From: Finegoldia magna ATCC 53516
GTDB taxonomy: Bacteria > Bacillota > Clostridia > Tissierellales > Peptoniphilaceae
DNA length: 64,000 bases
Reading direction: 5' to 3'
Assembly (NCBI RefSeq): GCF_000159695.1
Contig: NZ_CM000955.1
Span: 755,473 to 819,472, forward strand
Shown here: piece after piece, positions 42,079 through 50,263 of the stretch
Numbering within the stretch: position 1 is the first letter of the stretch
How the letters are laid out: every line of letters begins with the position of its first letter
Notes under the pieces: generated by a model
Told to the model about the DNA's origin: nothing
The model's database searches: none
What the model saw: only the letters and a program-made list of their open reading frames with translations
Position numbers and translations under genes: made by a program

Positions 42079-43065
42079 CTAAAATGCTAATATCATTAAT
42101 AAAACAACATGAACAACTACTAGAGCTAAAGCAACAGGAAGTTGTGCTTTAATAACTCCATTTTTATCTTTCATCTCTAAGATTGCGGCTGGAACTATGT
42201 TAAAGTTTGCTGCCATTGGTGTAATCAAAGTTCCGCAGTATCCAGCAGTCATACCAAGTGATGCTACAACAGCAGGATTTGCTCCTTTTGCCATCAAAAG
42301 TGGAACACCAATTCCTAGAGTAATAACGGTAAATGCAGCGAATGCATTACCCATTATCATCGTAAATACAACCATTCCAACAATATATGCAACAGCAGCT
42401 GCAAAAACCCCTGCATCTCCTACAATTCCAACAGCTAAGCTACCTATTAGCTTACCAACACCTGCAGATGCAAATATAACTCCCAAACCACCTAATAATT
42501 GTGGTAGTAATGATGAAGATCCAACTTGCATCAACATTTTTGTAGTGTCCTCAGCAGTTTCTTTTGCTTTTGGTTTTGCGATTATTATCGCAATAATTAA
42601 AGCCAATAATGATGAAATAGTAAGAACTTGTGCAGCTGACAATGAGAATATTCCATCAGTGTTTTTCAATGGAATCTTAAAAGATTTCAATTGCGATAAT
42701 AACATCGCACTAATTCCCATTACTAAAGCTGGAATAAATATTTTCCCTCCAACTTTTTCAGCATTTTTAATTCTTTCTTCTTCAGTTAGTTCCTTAAATT
42801 CTGCTGGTTTGATTTGATTTGCAATTGATAATACTCCCAAAATTAAAAGTATAACACCTACAATTATTCCACCGGATTCTACATTTCTAACCAAGAATCC
42901 TCCACCAGCAAATAATACTCCCAATAATATCCAGAAAAGCATTGTACCTATCTTTGCTTCTTTGTTGAATCTTGCACGGATACCAGTCATTATGCAGATA
43001 ATTCCACATAAGATGTAGGCTATCTCATCAAGAACAACCTGATTATCTACAAAAAAATCAAACAT
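42079..43065 (-). CDS. DUF979 membrane protein
   Basis: This 328-residue protein has about ten hydrophobic segments. The pattern [30 protein letters not shown] and [41 protein letters not shown] is typical of the DUF979 family, which looks like an ion-transporter-type permease. It overlaps the DUF969 gene by 8 nt. Together with pcp it suggests a role in uptake of 5-oxoproline or its peptides; this is guilt by association only. Confidence 0.82.
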   Translation of the reverse strand: MFDFFVDNQVVLDEIAYILCGIICIMTGIRARFNKEAKIGTMLFWILLGVLFAGGGFLVRNVESGGIIVGVILLILGVLSIANQIKPAEFKELTEEERIKNAEKVGGKIFIPALVMGISAMLLSQLKSFKIPLKNTDGIFSLSAAQVLTISSLLALIIAIIIAKPKAKETAEDTTKMLMQVGSSSLLPQLLGGLGVIFASAGVGKLIGSLAVGIVGDAGVFAAAVAYIVGMVVFTMIMGNAFAAFTVITLGIGVPLLMAKGANPAVVASLGMTAGYCGTLITPMAANFNIVPAAILEMKDKNGVIKAQLPVALALVVVHVVLLMILAF

Positions 43066-43732
43066 TTTTTATATCCTTTCTAAGTTTCATTTCAAAAACA
43101 GCACATTGTATAAGTGCAATAATCAACATACTAACCCCTGCAAATATAGACCATTTAGCTATTTCTGCAGTTTCCAATGGAAATCCTGCATCTTTTAATG
43201 TAGTTTGCATCAAAAGTACACCAGATGCCAATGGAAATATATTTTGTCCGTAGAAGTTACCGTAGTTTTCAACAGCAGCAGCTAAACCCTTTAATTCATC
43301 AAGTCTTACTTCTGTCAAATCAACTTTCTTTCTTGCAGCACCTTCTGCCATTGGTAAAATCAATGGACGAATAAATTGAACGTGTCCGCCTAGTCTTAAA
43401 GAAAACGCAGCAGCTATCCATCTAATGAACAAGTAAATCCACAAAACAGAACCTGCACTAGCCATTTTGAATTTGGAAATAAAATCTCTAGCCTTTTCCT
43501 TTAGTCCGTATCGTTCCATAATCGCGATAACAGGGAATGAAATCAAGAACAAACTCATCAGTCTATTATTTACAAATCCCTCTCCCATAATTTTCAAAGT
43601 GCCTGTTAATCCAAGACCTCCCGCAAGACCTGTAACAAGACCTGCCAAGAGAACTATTCCCAAAACATCTAGTTTTAGTGCGAATCCAACGACAATAATT
43701 AATATTCCTATGAAAACTAAATATTCTCCCAT
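43058..43732 (-). CDS. DUF969 membrane protein
   Basis: This 224-residue protein has five or six hydrophobic segments, with GFALKLDVLGIVLLAGLVTGLAGG, SLFLISFPVIAIMERYGLKE and RIGGH-like RLGGHVQFIRPLILPMAEGAA, characteristic of DUF969. It always accompanies DUF979, and the two probably form one transporter. AAGGAG precedes the ATG. It is the first gene of the operon with pcp. Confidence 0.82.
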   Translation of the reverse strand: MGEYLVFIGILIIVVGFALKLDVLGIVLLAGLVTGLAGGLGLTGTLKIMGEGFVNNRLMSLFLISFPVIAIMERYGLKEKARDFISKFKMASAGSVLWIYLFIRWIAAAFSLRLGGHVQFIRPLILPMAEGAARKKVDLTEVRLDELKGLAAAVENYGNFYGQNIFPLASGVLLMQTTLKDAGFPLETAEIAKWSIFAGVSMLIIALIQCAVFEMKLRKDIKNV

Positions 43733-43780
43733 ACTTTACTCCTTAATTTTTATTAGCCAAATAGATTTTAGCTTCTTAAA

Positions 43781-43809
43781 ATTATACCCGATACTTTTTT
43801 GTTTTAAAC
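43781..43809 (-). promoter_or_regulatory. Possible promoter of the DUF969-DUF979-pcp operon
   Basis: A TATAAT on the minus strand (43781-43786) lies 48 nt before the DUF969 start. The upstream hexamer is a poor -35. Confidence 0.4.
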
Positions 43810-43880
43810 TTTTAATTAAATTTTAATCTCAATTTTGATGTTGTGAGGTCTTTGTTTGTTAAGTTTTTCATAATAAATCG

Positions 43881-43911
43881 CAAAAAAAACAGACCGTAAA
43901 AAACGGCCTGT
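43881..43911 (-). terminator. Terminator of the rnf operon
   Basis: ACAGGCCGT pairs with ACGGTCTGT (43889-43897 with 43903-43911, one G-T) and is followed by eight T on the minus strand. Confidence 0.9.
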
Positions 43912-43917
43912 AAATTA

Positions 43918-44769
43918 TTAAGCTTCTTTAGCAGGAGCTTCTTGAGCTTTTGCTTTAGCTTGTTCTTCTTTTATTTTAAGTCCTGGATAAATAGCTTTTG
44001 TAGGACATTTGTCTACTGCTTTTTGAACTTGTTCTGGATCTAATCCTTCTGCATTGTTGAAGTGAGCTAAGTTATCTTCAACGCTGAATCCGTCTGGACA
44101 CATCTTAGCACAAATTCCACAAGCAATACATCCAACTTTACAGTATTGTCTTACATCTTTACCTTTATCGTGACTGTTACATCTTACATAAACGTCTTGA
44201 TCGTAGTCAACAAGTTTAATAATATTTCTTGGACAGATTTCAATACATTTTTTACAAGATGTACATTTTTCTTTATCTACTAATGCAATGCCATTTACAA
44301 TGTGAATTGCATCGAAGTCACACACATCTACACAAGTTCCGCAACCCAAACATCCGTCTGGACAAGTTTTGCTTCCACCTTGAAGATTGTGGTTAACTCT
44401 ACAATCCATAATACCTTTGTATTTGAATTTTTCAGTAGCGTATTCTGGAGTTCCTTGGCACATTACACATGCGACTTGCTTTGCAGAATCCACTGCATCA
44501 GCTCCCATGAATGCTGCTAGTTTGTCGGCAGTTTCTTTTCCACCAACTGGACAAGAATTACAAGGTGCTCCTTTGTTTACGATGGCATCTGCAAGTCCGT
44601 CGCAACCTGGAAATCCACAGGCACCACAGTTTGCGCCTGGTAACATTTCCCTTACTTTAAGTACTCTTCTATCAACTTGAACTTCGAACTTTTTAGATGC
44701 AAAACCCAAAAGCAATGCAAATAAAATTCCTAGTGCTCCCAAGATTATAAATGGAGTTAAAATTGTCAT
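43918..44769 (-). CDS. rnfB: Rnf complex subunit B (iron-sulfur)
   Basis: This 283-residue protein has an N-terminal membrane anchor (ILTPFIILGALGILFALLLGF), the Fe-S domain motif LPGANCGACGFPGCDGLADAIV, and several ferredoxin-type Cys motifs (CLGCGTCVDVCDFDAI, CTSCKKCIEICPRNII, CIACGICAKMCPDGF). It is thought to accept electrons from ferredoxin and pass them into the membrane complex. The Ala/Lys/Glu-rich tail is family-typical. It is the last gene of rnfCDGEAB, as in Clostridia and Acetobacterium. Confidence 0.96.
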   Translation of the reverse strand: MTILTPFIILGALGILFALLLGFASKKFEVQVDRRVLKVREMLPGANCGACGFPGCDGLADAIVNKGAPCNSCPVGGKETADKLAAFMGADAVDSAKQVACVMCQGTPEYATEKFKYKGIMDCRVNHNLQGGSKTCPDGCLGCGTCVDVCDFDAIHIVNGIALVDKEKCTSCKKCIEICPRNIIKLVDYDQDVYVRCNSHDKGKDVRQYCKVGCIACGICAKMCPDGFSVEDNLAHFNNAEGLDPEQVQKAVDKCPTKAIYPGLKIKEEQAKAKAQEAPAKEA

Positions 44770-44779
44770 TTATTACCTC

Positions 44780-45361
44780 CTATACCAATCCGCCGAATCC
44801 GAAGAATGTCATCGCCATTAATCCAATAGTAATAAATGCGATTGGTACACCTTTAAAACTTTCAGGAATATTTTTGTTCAATGAGATTCTTTCTCTGATT
44901 GCAGCTAATAAAGTTATCGCTAAAATGAAACCTAGTGAAGCACCGATAGCACTTGCTAATGTTTCAATTAAGTTGTATTTTTCTTTTACGTTTGCTAATG
45001 CAACACCCAATACTATACAGTTTGTAGTTATAAGAGGCAAGAACACACCTAGTGCCGAGTACAAGTTTGGACTCATTTTCTTCAATGCCATTTCTACGAA
45101 TTGTACCAATGTCGCAATAACCAATATGAACACTATCGTTTGTAAGTATTCAATGTGAAATCTTTCTAGTATTTGAATTTGTAGAACGTAAGTTACGACA
45201 GATGCTATTGTGATAACGAAGAATACTGCCATACCCATACCAATAGCTGTTTCTGTTTTTGAAGATACACCTATCAATGGGCAAAGTCCTAAGAATTGAC
45301 CAAATACGTAGTTGTTTACTAATAAGTAAAGAACTATTATTTTAAATACATTTGCTAACAT
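44780..45361 (-). CDS. rnfA: Rnf complex subunit A
   Basis: This 193-residue six-helix membrane subunit begins with LLVNNYVFGQFLGLCPLIGVSSKTETAIGMG and has the mirrored LVQFVEMALKKMSPNLYSALGVFLPLITTNCIVLG, the paired half-motifs with Cys that ligate a membrane-embedded 2Fe-2S cluster between RnfA and RnfE. It overlaps rnfE by one nucleotide. It carries electrons across the membrane during ferredoxin:NAD oxidoreduction coupled to ion translocation. Confidence 0.96.
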   Translation of the reverse strand: MLANVFKIIVLYLLVNNYVFGQFLGLCPLIGVSSKTETAIGMGMAVFFVITIASVVTYVLQIQILERFHIEYLQTIVFILVIATLVQFVEMALKKMSPNLYSALGVFLPLITTNCIVLGVALANVKEKYNLIETLASAIGASLGFILAITLLAAIRERISLNKNIPESFKGVPIAFITIGLMAMTFFGFGGLV

Positions 45362-45990
45362 TAGTCTTCACCTCTCATATTGTTCTTCTTTCTTTCTTGT
45401 TTTGTTAAGAAATAATTGTAAGTAGCTAACAATATTCCTAGTACCATGAATGCTCCAGGAGCTGCTGACATGATACCAATTGGAGGAATATTTCCTATTA
45501 CAAGTTTTCCTAAGATTTTTCCTGAGCCTAATAATTCTCTGATGAATGCAACCAAGATGATTACAACACCATATCCCAAACCATTTGAGATACCATCTAA
45601 TAATGATAAGAATACACCATTTTTAGATGCGAAAGATTCAGCTCTCGCTAAGATTATACAGTTTACAACGATTAGAGGAACGAACGCTCCTAACGAACTG
45701 TATAATGCTGGAACAAATGCTTGAAGCATCATTGAAACTAATGTTACGAATGTTGCGATTACAACGATATATGCCGGAATTCTAACTTTATCCGGAATAA
45801 AATTTCTAAGTAATGATATTACTATGTTTGAACAAATCAAAACGAATGTGAACGCCGCAGTCATACCAATTGCGTTTTCTACTGATGTTGATACACCAAG
45901 TACAGAACACAAACCTACCAATTGGATTAAAACTGGGTTGTTCTTAAGAATGCTGCTTTTAAAAACTTTAGCCGCTTTACCTTTTTCCAT
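45361..45990 (-). CDS. rnfE: Rnf complex subunit E
   Basis: This 209-residue membrane subunit is homologous to RnfA in inverted topology, with NPVLIQLVGLCSVLGVSTSVENAIGM and SMMLQAFVPALYSSLGAFVPLIVVNCIILARAESFAS. The Cys in GLCS and NCI match the shared metal-site positions. The gene overlaps rnfA by one nucleotide and follows rnfG by 10 nt. Confidence 0.96.
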   Translation of the reverse strand: MEKGKAAKVFKSSILKNNPVLIQLVGLCSVLGVSTSVENAIGMTAAFTFVLICSNIVISLLRNFIPDKVRIPAYIVVIATFVTLVSMMLQAFVPALYSSLGAFVPLIVVNCIILARAESFASKNGVFLSLLDGISNGLGYGVVIILVAFIRELLGSGKILGKLVIGNIPPIGIMSAAPGAFMVLGILLATYNYFLTKQERKKNNMRGED

Positions 45991-46000
45991 AATTTCCCTC

Positions 46001-46573
46001 CTATTTTAATCCCGCATTAGCTTTTTGAGATACGTTCAATGCGTTTTTGGCTGCTGTAGTGGAGTATGTTGCACCACTTAGAGCTTGAATTTCGTTGTCA
46101 GCTTCAGGTTTTTTAACAGCTGATAATTCTTTTTCCATAGATTTTCCAATAACTGAATTTACGAATTCAGGATCTCCAATTCTACTTCCGATTCCTGGAG
46201 TTTCTTGTGATTCAAGAATTGAATATCCAACGATTTTGTTTTCATTGTCTACACCAACTACGAAAACAACATTTCCTGAATATCCACCAGCTCCAATTGC
46301 TTTGTATACATGACCTACAGGTTTTCCACCTTTGATAGCTTCTTGTACGTCATCTAAGTTTTCGTCTTTTGCTTTTAAATCTTTAATTTTTGCTTCATCA
46401 AGTGGTTTAAAAGATTCCGCTTCAGGAAAAGCTACTTTTAAAGATTTTTGATAATTTTCTAATCTCTTAGCTTCTATTATTGGTTCAGTAACTTGGTTTG
46501 CAAATGCAAGTACTACCGCACTAATTGCTGTGATTATAAACAATCTAATAGCTAAATTTATTGAACTTCTCAT
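46001..46573 (-). CDS. rnfG: Rnf complex subunit G (FMN-binding)
   Basis: This 190-residue protein has one N-terminal membrane segment (LAIRLFIITAISAVVLAFANQV) and an extracytoplasmic FMN-binding domain. The covalent flavin attachment motif is SGATYSTTAA, with Thr as the likely attachment residue. GYSGNVVFVVGVDNENKIVGYSILESQETPGIGSRI is characteristic. It overlaps rnfD by 4 nt. Confidence 0.95.
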   Translation of the reverse strand: MRSSINLAIRLFIITAISAVVLAFANQVTEPIIEAKRLENYQKSLKVAFPEAESFKPLDEAKIKDLKAKDENLDDVQEAIKGGKPVGHVYKAIGAGGYSGNVVFVVGVDNENKIVGYSILESQETPGIGSRIGDPEFVNSVIGKSMEKELSAVKKPEADNEIQALSGATYSTTAAKNALNVSQKANAGLK

Positions 46574-47541
46574 ATTCCTTGTTTACCTCCTCTACCAATT
46601 GGTGTTGGAACTGTATATTGATCGATAAATGGTACTGCACAGTTCATGAAGATTATCGCATAAGATACACCTTCTGGAAGGTTACCAAATTGTCTTATGA
46701 TAGCTGTAAAGAAACCACAACCAATTGCAAATATAATTTGTCCTTTTGGAGTAACTGGACTAGTTGAATAATCTGTAGCCATGTAGAATGCACCCAAGAT
46801 TAAACCACCAATAAATATGTTCATGCATGCATCTTTAATTCCTACGCCACAAATAAGTAATGTAACAAATGTTGTTGCGATGTAAACTAATGGAATTCTA
46901 AGATTGATTACTCTTCTGTATAATAGATAAGCTACACCGATAAGTAATGCTATTGCACTTACTTCCCCGATTGTACCACCCATGTGTCCTATGATGGCAT
47001 TCATAAAACCAACTGGTTGACCACCTGATAAAACTGTCGCATAACTTTCAGCGTCCACTGCTTTTTGTGTTAGTGGAGCAGTGTAGTTACTCATTGCTTG
47101 TGCCCAACTTGCCATCAAGAAAGCACGTCCTGCTAATGCAGGGTTCATGAAGTTTGAACCAATTCCTCCAAATAATTGTTTTACAATTATGATTGAAAAT
47201 ACCGATCCTATAACAATCATTGGAATTGGCAAAGTAACTGGAACGTTGTAAGCCAAAAGCATACCTGTTACAACAGCTGATAAATCGCTAATTGTAGAAG
47301 GTTGTTTCATTATTTTTTGATAACAATATTCTGATAATACACAAGCTATAACTGCTGATAATACCAAAACTAAACTTCTCATTCCGAATTCGTAAACACT
47401 CACTATCAAAGCAGGAATTAAAGCGATGATAACATCAAGCATAATTCTTTGAATAGATACTGCACTTCTTTGATGAGGAGCAGCTTCTACGATTAAATGA
47501 GATAAGTCGTATTCTTTTTGTATAATTTCTTTATTTTCCAT
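46570..47541 (-). CDS. rnfD: Rnf complex subunit D
   Basis: This 323-residue polytopic membrane subunit has about nine hydrophobic segments. It has the NqrB/RnfD pattern DLSAVVTGMLLAYNVPVTLP, GGIGSNFMNPALAGRAFLMASW and MATDYSTSPVTPKGQIIFA. The latter holds the covalently bound FMN site (Ser/Thr in the DYSTSP segment). It follows rnfC by 3 nt and overlaps rnfG by 4 nt. Confidence 0.96.
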   Translation of the reverse strand: MENKEIIQKEYDLSHLIVEAAPHQRSAVSIQRIMLDVIIALIPALIVSVYEFGMRSLVLVLSAVIACVLSEYCYQKIMKQPSTISDLSAVVTGMLLAYNVPVTLPIPMIVIGSVFSIIIVKQLFGGIGSNFMNPALAGRAFLMASWAQAMSNYTAPLTQKAVDAESYATVLSGGQPVGFMNAIIGHMGGTIGEVSAIALLIGVAYLLYRRVINLRIPLVYIATTFVTLLICGVGIKDACMNIFIGGLILGAFYMATDYSTSPVTPKGQIIFAIGCGFFTAIIRQFGNLPEGVSYAIIFMNCAVPFIDQYTVPTPIGRGGKQGI

Positions 47542-47544
47542 AGA

Positions 47545-48873
47545 CTATCCCCTTTTCCTTTGTTGTGCTTTTAATTGAGTCTTTGCGTGTACAATTGCTT
47601 CAACTAATGGTCTGTTAGATGGACAAACATAGCTGCAAGTACCACATTCTATACAATCATTCAAATGCATTTTTTCTGCTCCTTCAAAATCACCATTCAA
47701 TGATTTTAATTGCAAGAACAATGGCAATAAGCCGATAGGACATACATCCACGCACTTAGCACATTTAATACAAGGTTCTGGAGAAGCAAGTGTTGCATCT
47801 TTTTCATTCATGAAAATAATTCCGCCTGTTGTTTTAACAGTTGGAGCTTCTAAATTGTATTGACAAGCACCCATCATAGGTCCACCAACTACAATCTTGT
47901 ATGGAGTTTCTTTGAATCCGTCACAATAATCAACTAAATCTTTGAATTTAGTACCGATTGGAACATAAATATTCTTAGGTTCTTTGATAGCTGAACCTGT
48001 CATTGTAACTATTCTGTGAGTCAAAGGAATACTATGAACTACAGCATCGTAAATCGCCATAGCACTTGAAATATTCAAACCTTGAACTCCTCTTTCATTT
48101 GATCTTTGAGCCTTCGAAATCTTCTTACCAGTAATTGCATTGATAAGTCTTCTTTCGTCACCTTGTGGGTATTTAGTTTTAACAGCGCAAATCGAAATAT
48201 TTGTTTCATCCTTTGCGGCATTTTTCAAAATTCCGATAGCTTTTTGTTTGTTATCCTCAACCCCTATGTATCCTTTGTCGCAATCCATCAATTTCATGAT
48301 AATTTTCAATCCACCGATTGCTTTTTGAGGATATAATTCCATATTAAGTTGGTCACTAGTTAAATAAGGTTCACATTCTGCCCCATTTAAGATTACTTCT
48401 TCGATTTTTACATCTGGTTTTTTCTTCATCTTAATGTGAGTAGGGAATCCTGCTCCACCCAAACCTACTATACCAGCTTCTTTTATTCTTTCTAGGATAA
48501 CTTCTTTTGATAATTGTGTGAAATCATCATTAGTTTCAGTGTATCCTAATTCGTTTAAACCGTCTGATTCGATTACTACAACTTCACCTTTTTGACCATT
48601 TGACAATACCATCTGCTCAATTTTCATAACCTTTCCACTAACTGAACTGTGAACAGGTGCTGAAATAGTCGCTTTAGATTCACCAATTTTTTGGCCCACT
48701 TTGACCTCATCTCCTACTTTTACTGTAGGTGTACAAGGCGCACCAATGTGTTGATGCAATGGGATATAAACCATTTTAGGTTCAAAATTTGTATCTAAAG
48801 GACAATTTTGAGTGTAGGATTTATGATCATCCATGTGAAATCCGCCTTTAAAAGTCAGATTTTCTAAACTCAT
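47545..48873 (-). CDS. rnfC: Rnf complex subunit C (NADH-side)
   Basis: This 442-residue peripheral subunit has a lipoyl-like N-terminal domain (VKVGDEVKVGQKIGE), the NuoF-like FMN/NADH-binding domain with GLGGAGFPTHIKM and LNGAECEPYLTSD, and two 4Fe-4S motifs (CIKCAKCVDVCPIGL and CIECGTCSYVCPSNRP). It is the first gene of the operon. Its start lies only 28 nt from the 3' end of the tRNA-Leu, with AAAGGGGTG as ribosome binding site, so the operon promoter must lie at or upstream of the tRNA. Confidence 0.96.
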   Translation of the reverse strand: MSLENLTFKGGFHMDDHKSYTQNCPLDTNFEPKMVYIPLHQHIGAPCTPTVKVGDEVKVGQKIGESKATISAPVHSSVSGKVMKIEQMVLSNGQKGEVVVIESDGLNELGYTETNDDFTQLSKEVILERIKEAGIVGLGGAGFPTHIKMKKKPDVKIEEVILNGAECEPYLTSDQLNMELYPQKAIGGLKIIMKLMDCDKGYIGVEDNKQKAIGILKNAAKDETNISICAVKTKYPQGDERRLINAITGKKISKAQRSNERGVQGLNISSAMAIYDAVVHSIPLTHRIVTMTGSAIKEPKNIYVPIGTKFKDLVDYCDGFKETPYKIVVGGPMMGACQYNLEAPTVKTTGGIIFMNEKDATLASPEPCIKCAKCVDVCPIGLLPLFLQLKSLNGDFEGAEKMHLNDCIECGTCSYVCPSNRPLVEAIVHAKTQLKAQQRKRG

Positions 48874-48901
48874 TTTTTCACCCCTTTAATAAAATAAAAA
48901 A

Positions 48902-48987
48902 TGGTGCAGAGAAAGAGACTTGAACTCTTACGGGATTATTCCCACTGCCCCCTCAAGACAGCGTGTCTACCATTCCACCACCCCTGC
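48902..48987 (-). tRNA. tRNA-Leu (anticodon GAG)
   Basis: This 86-nt class II tRNA has the acceptor GCAGGGG paired with TCTCTGC, the D-arm GTGGAATGGTAGACAC, an anticodon loop TTGAGGG giving GAG, a long variable arm GTGGGAATAATCCCGT, the T-arm AAGAG-TTCAAGT-CTCTT and an encoded CCA end. It lies immediately upstream of rnfC. Confidence 0.96.
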
Positions 48988-48992
48988 GTGAT

Positions 48993-49017
48993 AAAGACCT
49001 TTTTTACAAAGGTCTTT
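48993..49017 (-). terminator. Terminator-like hairpin after the lytic transglycosylase
   Basis: AAAGACCTTT pairs with AAAGGTCTTT (48993-49002 with 49008-49017) and overlaps the stop codon of the transglycosylase gene. The T-run is short, so readthrough into the tRNA is possible. Confidence 0.6.
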
Positions 49018-49658
49018 TAATATTTGTTAATAATATTTTTGATTAATTTAATGTAGTTTTTAGCCCAAACTTTAAAATTCTTGTGCATATTTTCTTCAAG
49101 CTTAGTATCTTCGTAGAAAATTTTGTAAATATTGTATTGGTTTTCAACCTTTACAACGTAATATTTAGTCTCAGAAGATGGAATATCGTCTAAAGTTTGA
49201 CCATCTTTTGAAAAAGATTCGTTCGACAACCACTCTTTTACATTGCCAATTCCACCGTTGTAAGCAGCAATCGCCAAATCGTGATTTTTGAAATGATGCA
49301 ACAAATATGACAAATAAGCCGTACCCATTTCAATATTCTTGTCTGGTTTTTTCAAATCTTCCACTGTAAAGTGAGTGTTTCTCATATTGTTAATACTTTC
49401 AGCAGTGTCTGGCATCAATTGCATAAGCCCCAAAGCTCCCGCTTTTGATTTTACACTTGGATCAAAATTAGATTCTACTTTAATCACACTCATAACCAAA
49501 AGTGGATCCACGTTGTATTCTTTTGCGTATGTATTAACCAAATCGACATATTTCACTGGTCTTGTCATAGTTGAATAAGCACTCACGCCAAATCCAACTA
49601 AAAACACAATCACAATAATAGAAATAATCGTGATTAAAAATCTTTTAATAAATTTCAT
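49017..49658 (-). CDS. Membrane-anchored lytic transglycosylase
   Basis: This 213-residue protein has an N-terminal membrane anchor (FLITIISIIVIVFLVGFGV) and an SLT (goose lysozyme-like) domain. The catalytic Glu is in LLVMSVIKVESNFDPSVKSKAGALGLMQLMPDTA, followed by GTAYLSYLLHHFKNHDLAIAAYNGG. It cleaves the glycan of peptidoglycan to give 1,6-anhydro ends. It overlaps coaE by 4 nt, a frequent pairing in Clostridia. Confidence 0.92.
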   Translation of the reverse strand: MKFIKRFLITIISIIVIVFLVGFGVSAYSTMTRPVKYVDLVNTYAKEYNVDPLLVMSVIKVESNFDPSVKSKAGALGLMQLMPDTAESINNMRNTHFTVEDLKKPDKNIEMGTAYLSYLLHHFKNHDLAIAAYNGGIGNVKEWLSNESFSKDGQTLDDIPSSETKYYVVKVENQYNIYKIFYEDTKLEENMHKNFKVWAKNYIKLIKNIINKY

Positions 49659-50263
49659 AATTTTTTCCTATCTATTAGTTTGTCAACCGTAAGTATTAGA
49701 TCAGCTTCAGCCGTATTGTTTACAATAACTTCGTCAAACTCACTAATTTTTTTCTCATAATCTAGTTGAGAATTAATTCTTGTAACTGCAGTCTCGTAGT
49801 CAAAGTTATTTCTATCCATAATCCTTTGAATTCTGATATTTCTATCAGCTACAACTACCCAATCTTCGTCGACATCGATATATTTGTCAATCAAATTTTT
49901 GCTTTCCAAATACATAGAAATTTCTAGAAAAATCAAATTAGATTTTTCCTTCTTAATTCTTTTTACTACTCTTAATATTATATCAGTATGTGTCAATTCT
50001 TCAAGTTTTTTTAGTAATGTTTTTGAATTAAATACAAGTTTGGAAAGTTTCTTCCTATCGATGTTAGAATTTTCGTCCAAAATTTCTTCGCCAAACTCAT
50101 CTATAAGTTTGTAATAAAGTTCTGTACCTTGTTCATAGATTTGGTGAGTAATCTCATCCAAATCTATTACAACAAAGCCTTTTTCTCTTATTCTTCTGCA
50201 CACCGTGCTTTTTCCACTGGCGATATTGCCACAAACTACGATGATTTTTTTATTTTGCATCAT
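49655..50263 (-). CDS. coaE: Dephospho-CoA kinase
   Basis: This protein is about 202 residues from an ATG at 50261-50263 (a longer in-frame start would overlap polA by 41 nt). It has the P-loop VVCGNIASGKSTVCRRI, the substrate site VIDLDEITHQIYEQG, and the lid region ADRNIRIQRIMDRNNFDYE. It catalyses the last step of CoA synthesis. It overlaps the end of polA and the start of the transglycosylase gene, the conserved polA-coaE order. Confidence 0.94.
   Translation of the reverse strand: MMQNKKIIVVCGNIASGKSTVCRRIREKGFVVIDLDEITHQIYEQGTELYYKLIDEFGEEILDENSNIDRKKLSKLVFNSKTLLKKLEELTHTDIILRVVKRIKKEKSNLIFLEISMYLESKNLIDKYIDVDEDWVVVADRNIRIQRIMDRNNFDYETAVTRINSQLDYEKKISEFDEVIVNNTAEADLILTVDKLIDRKKL

Noticed and set aside
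42197-42817. A 206-codon open frame on the plus strand
   Set aside because: It is antisense to the DUF979 gene, lacks a ribosome binding site and encodes a low-complexity Pro/Ala/Ile chain typical of the mirror of a membrane protein.
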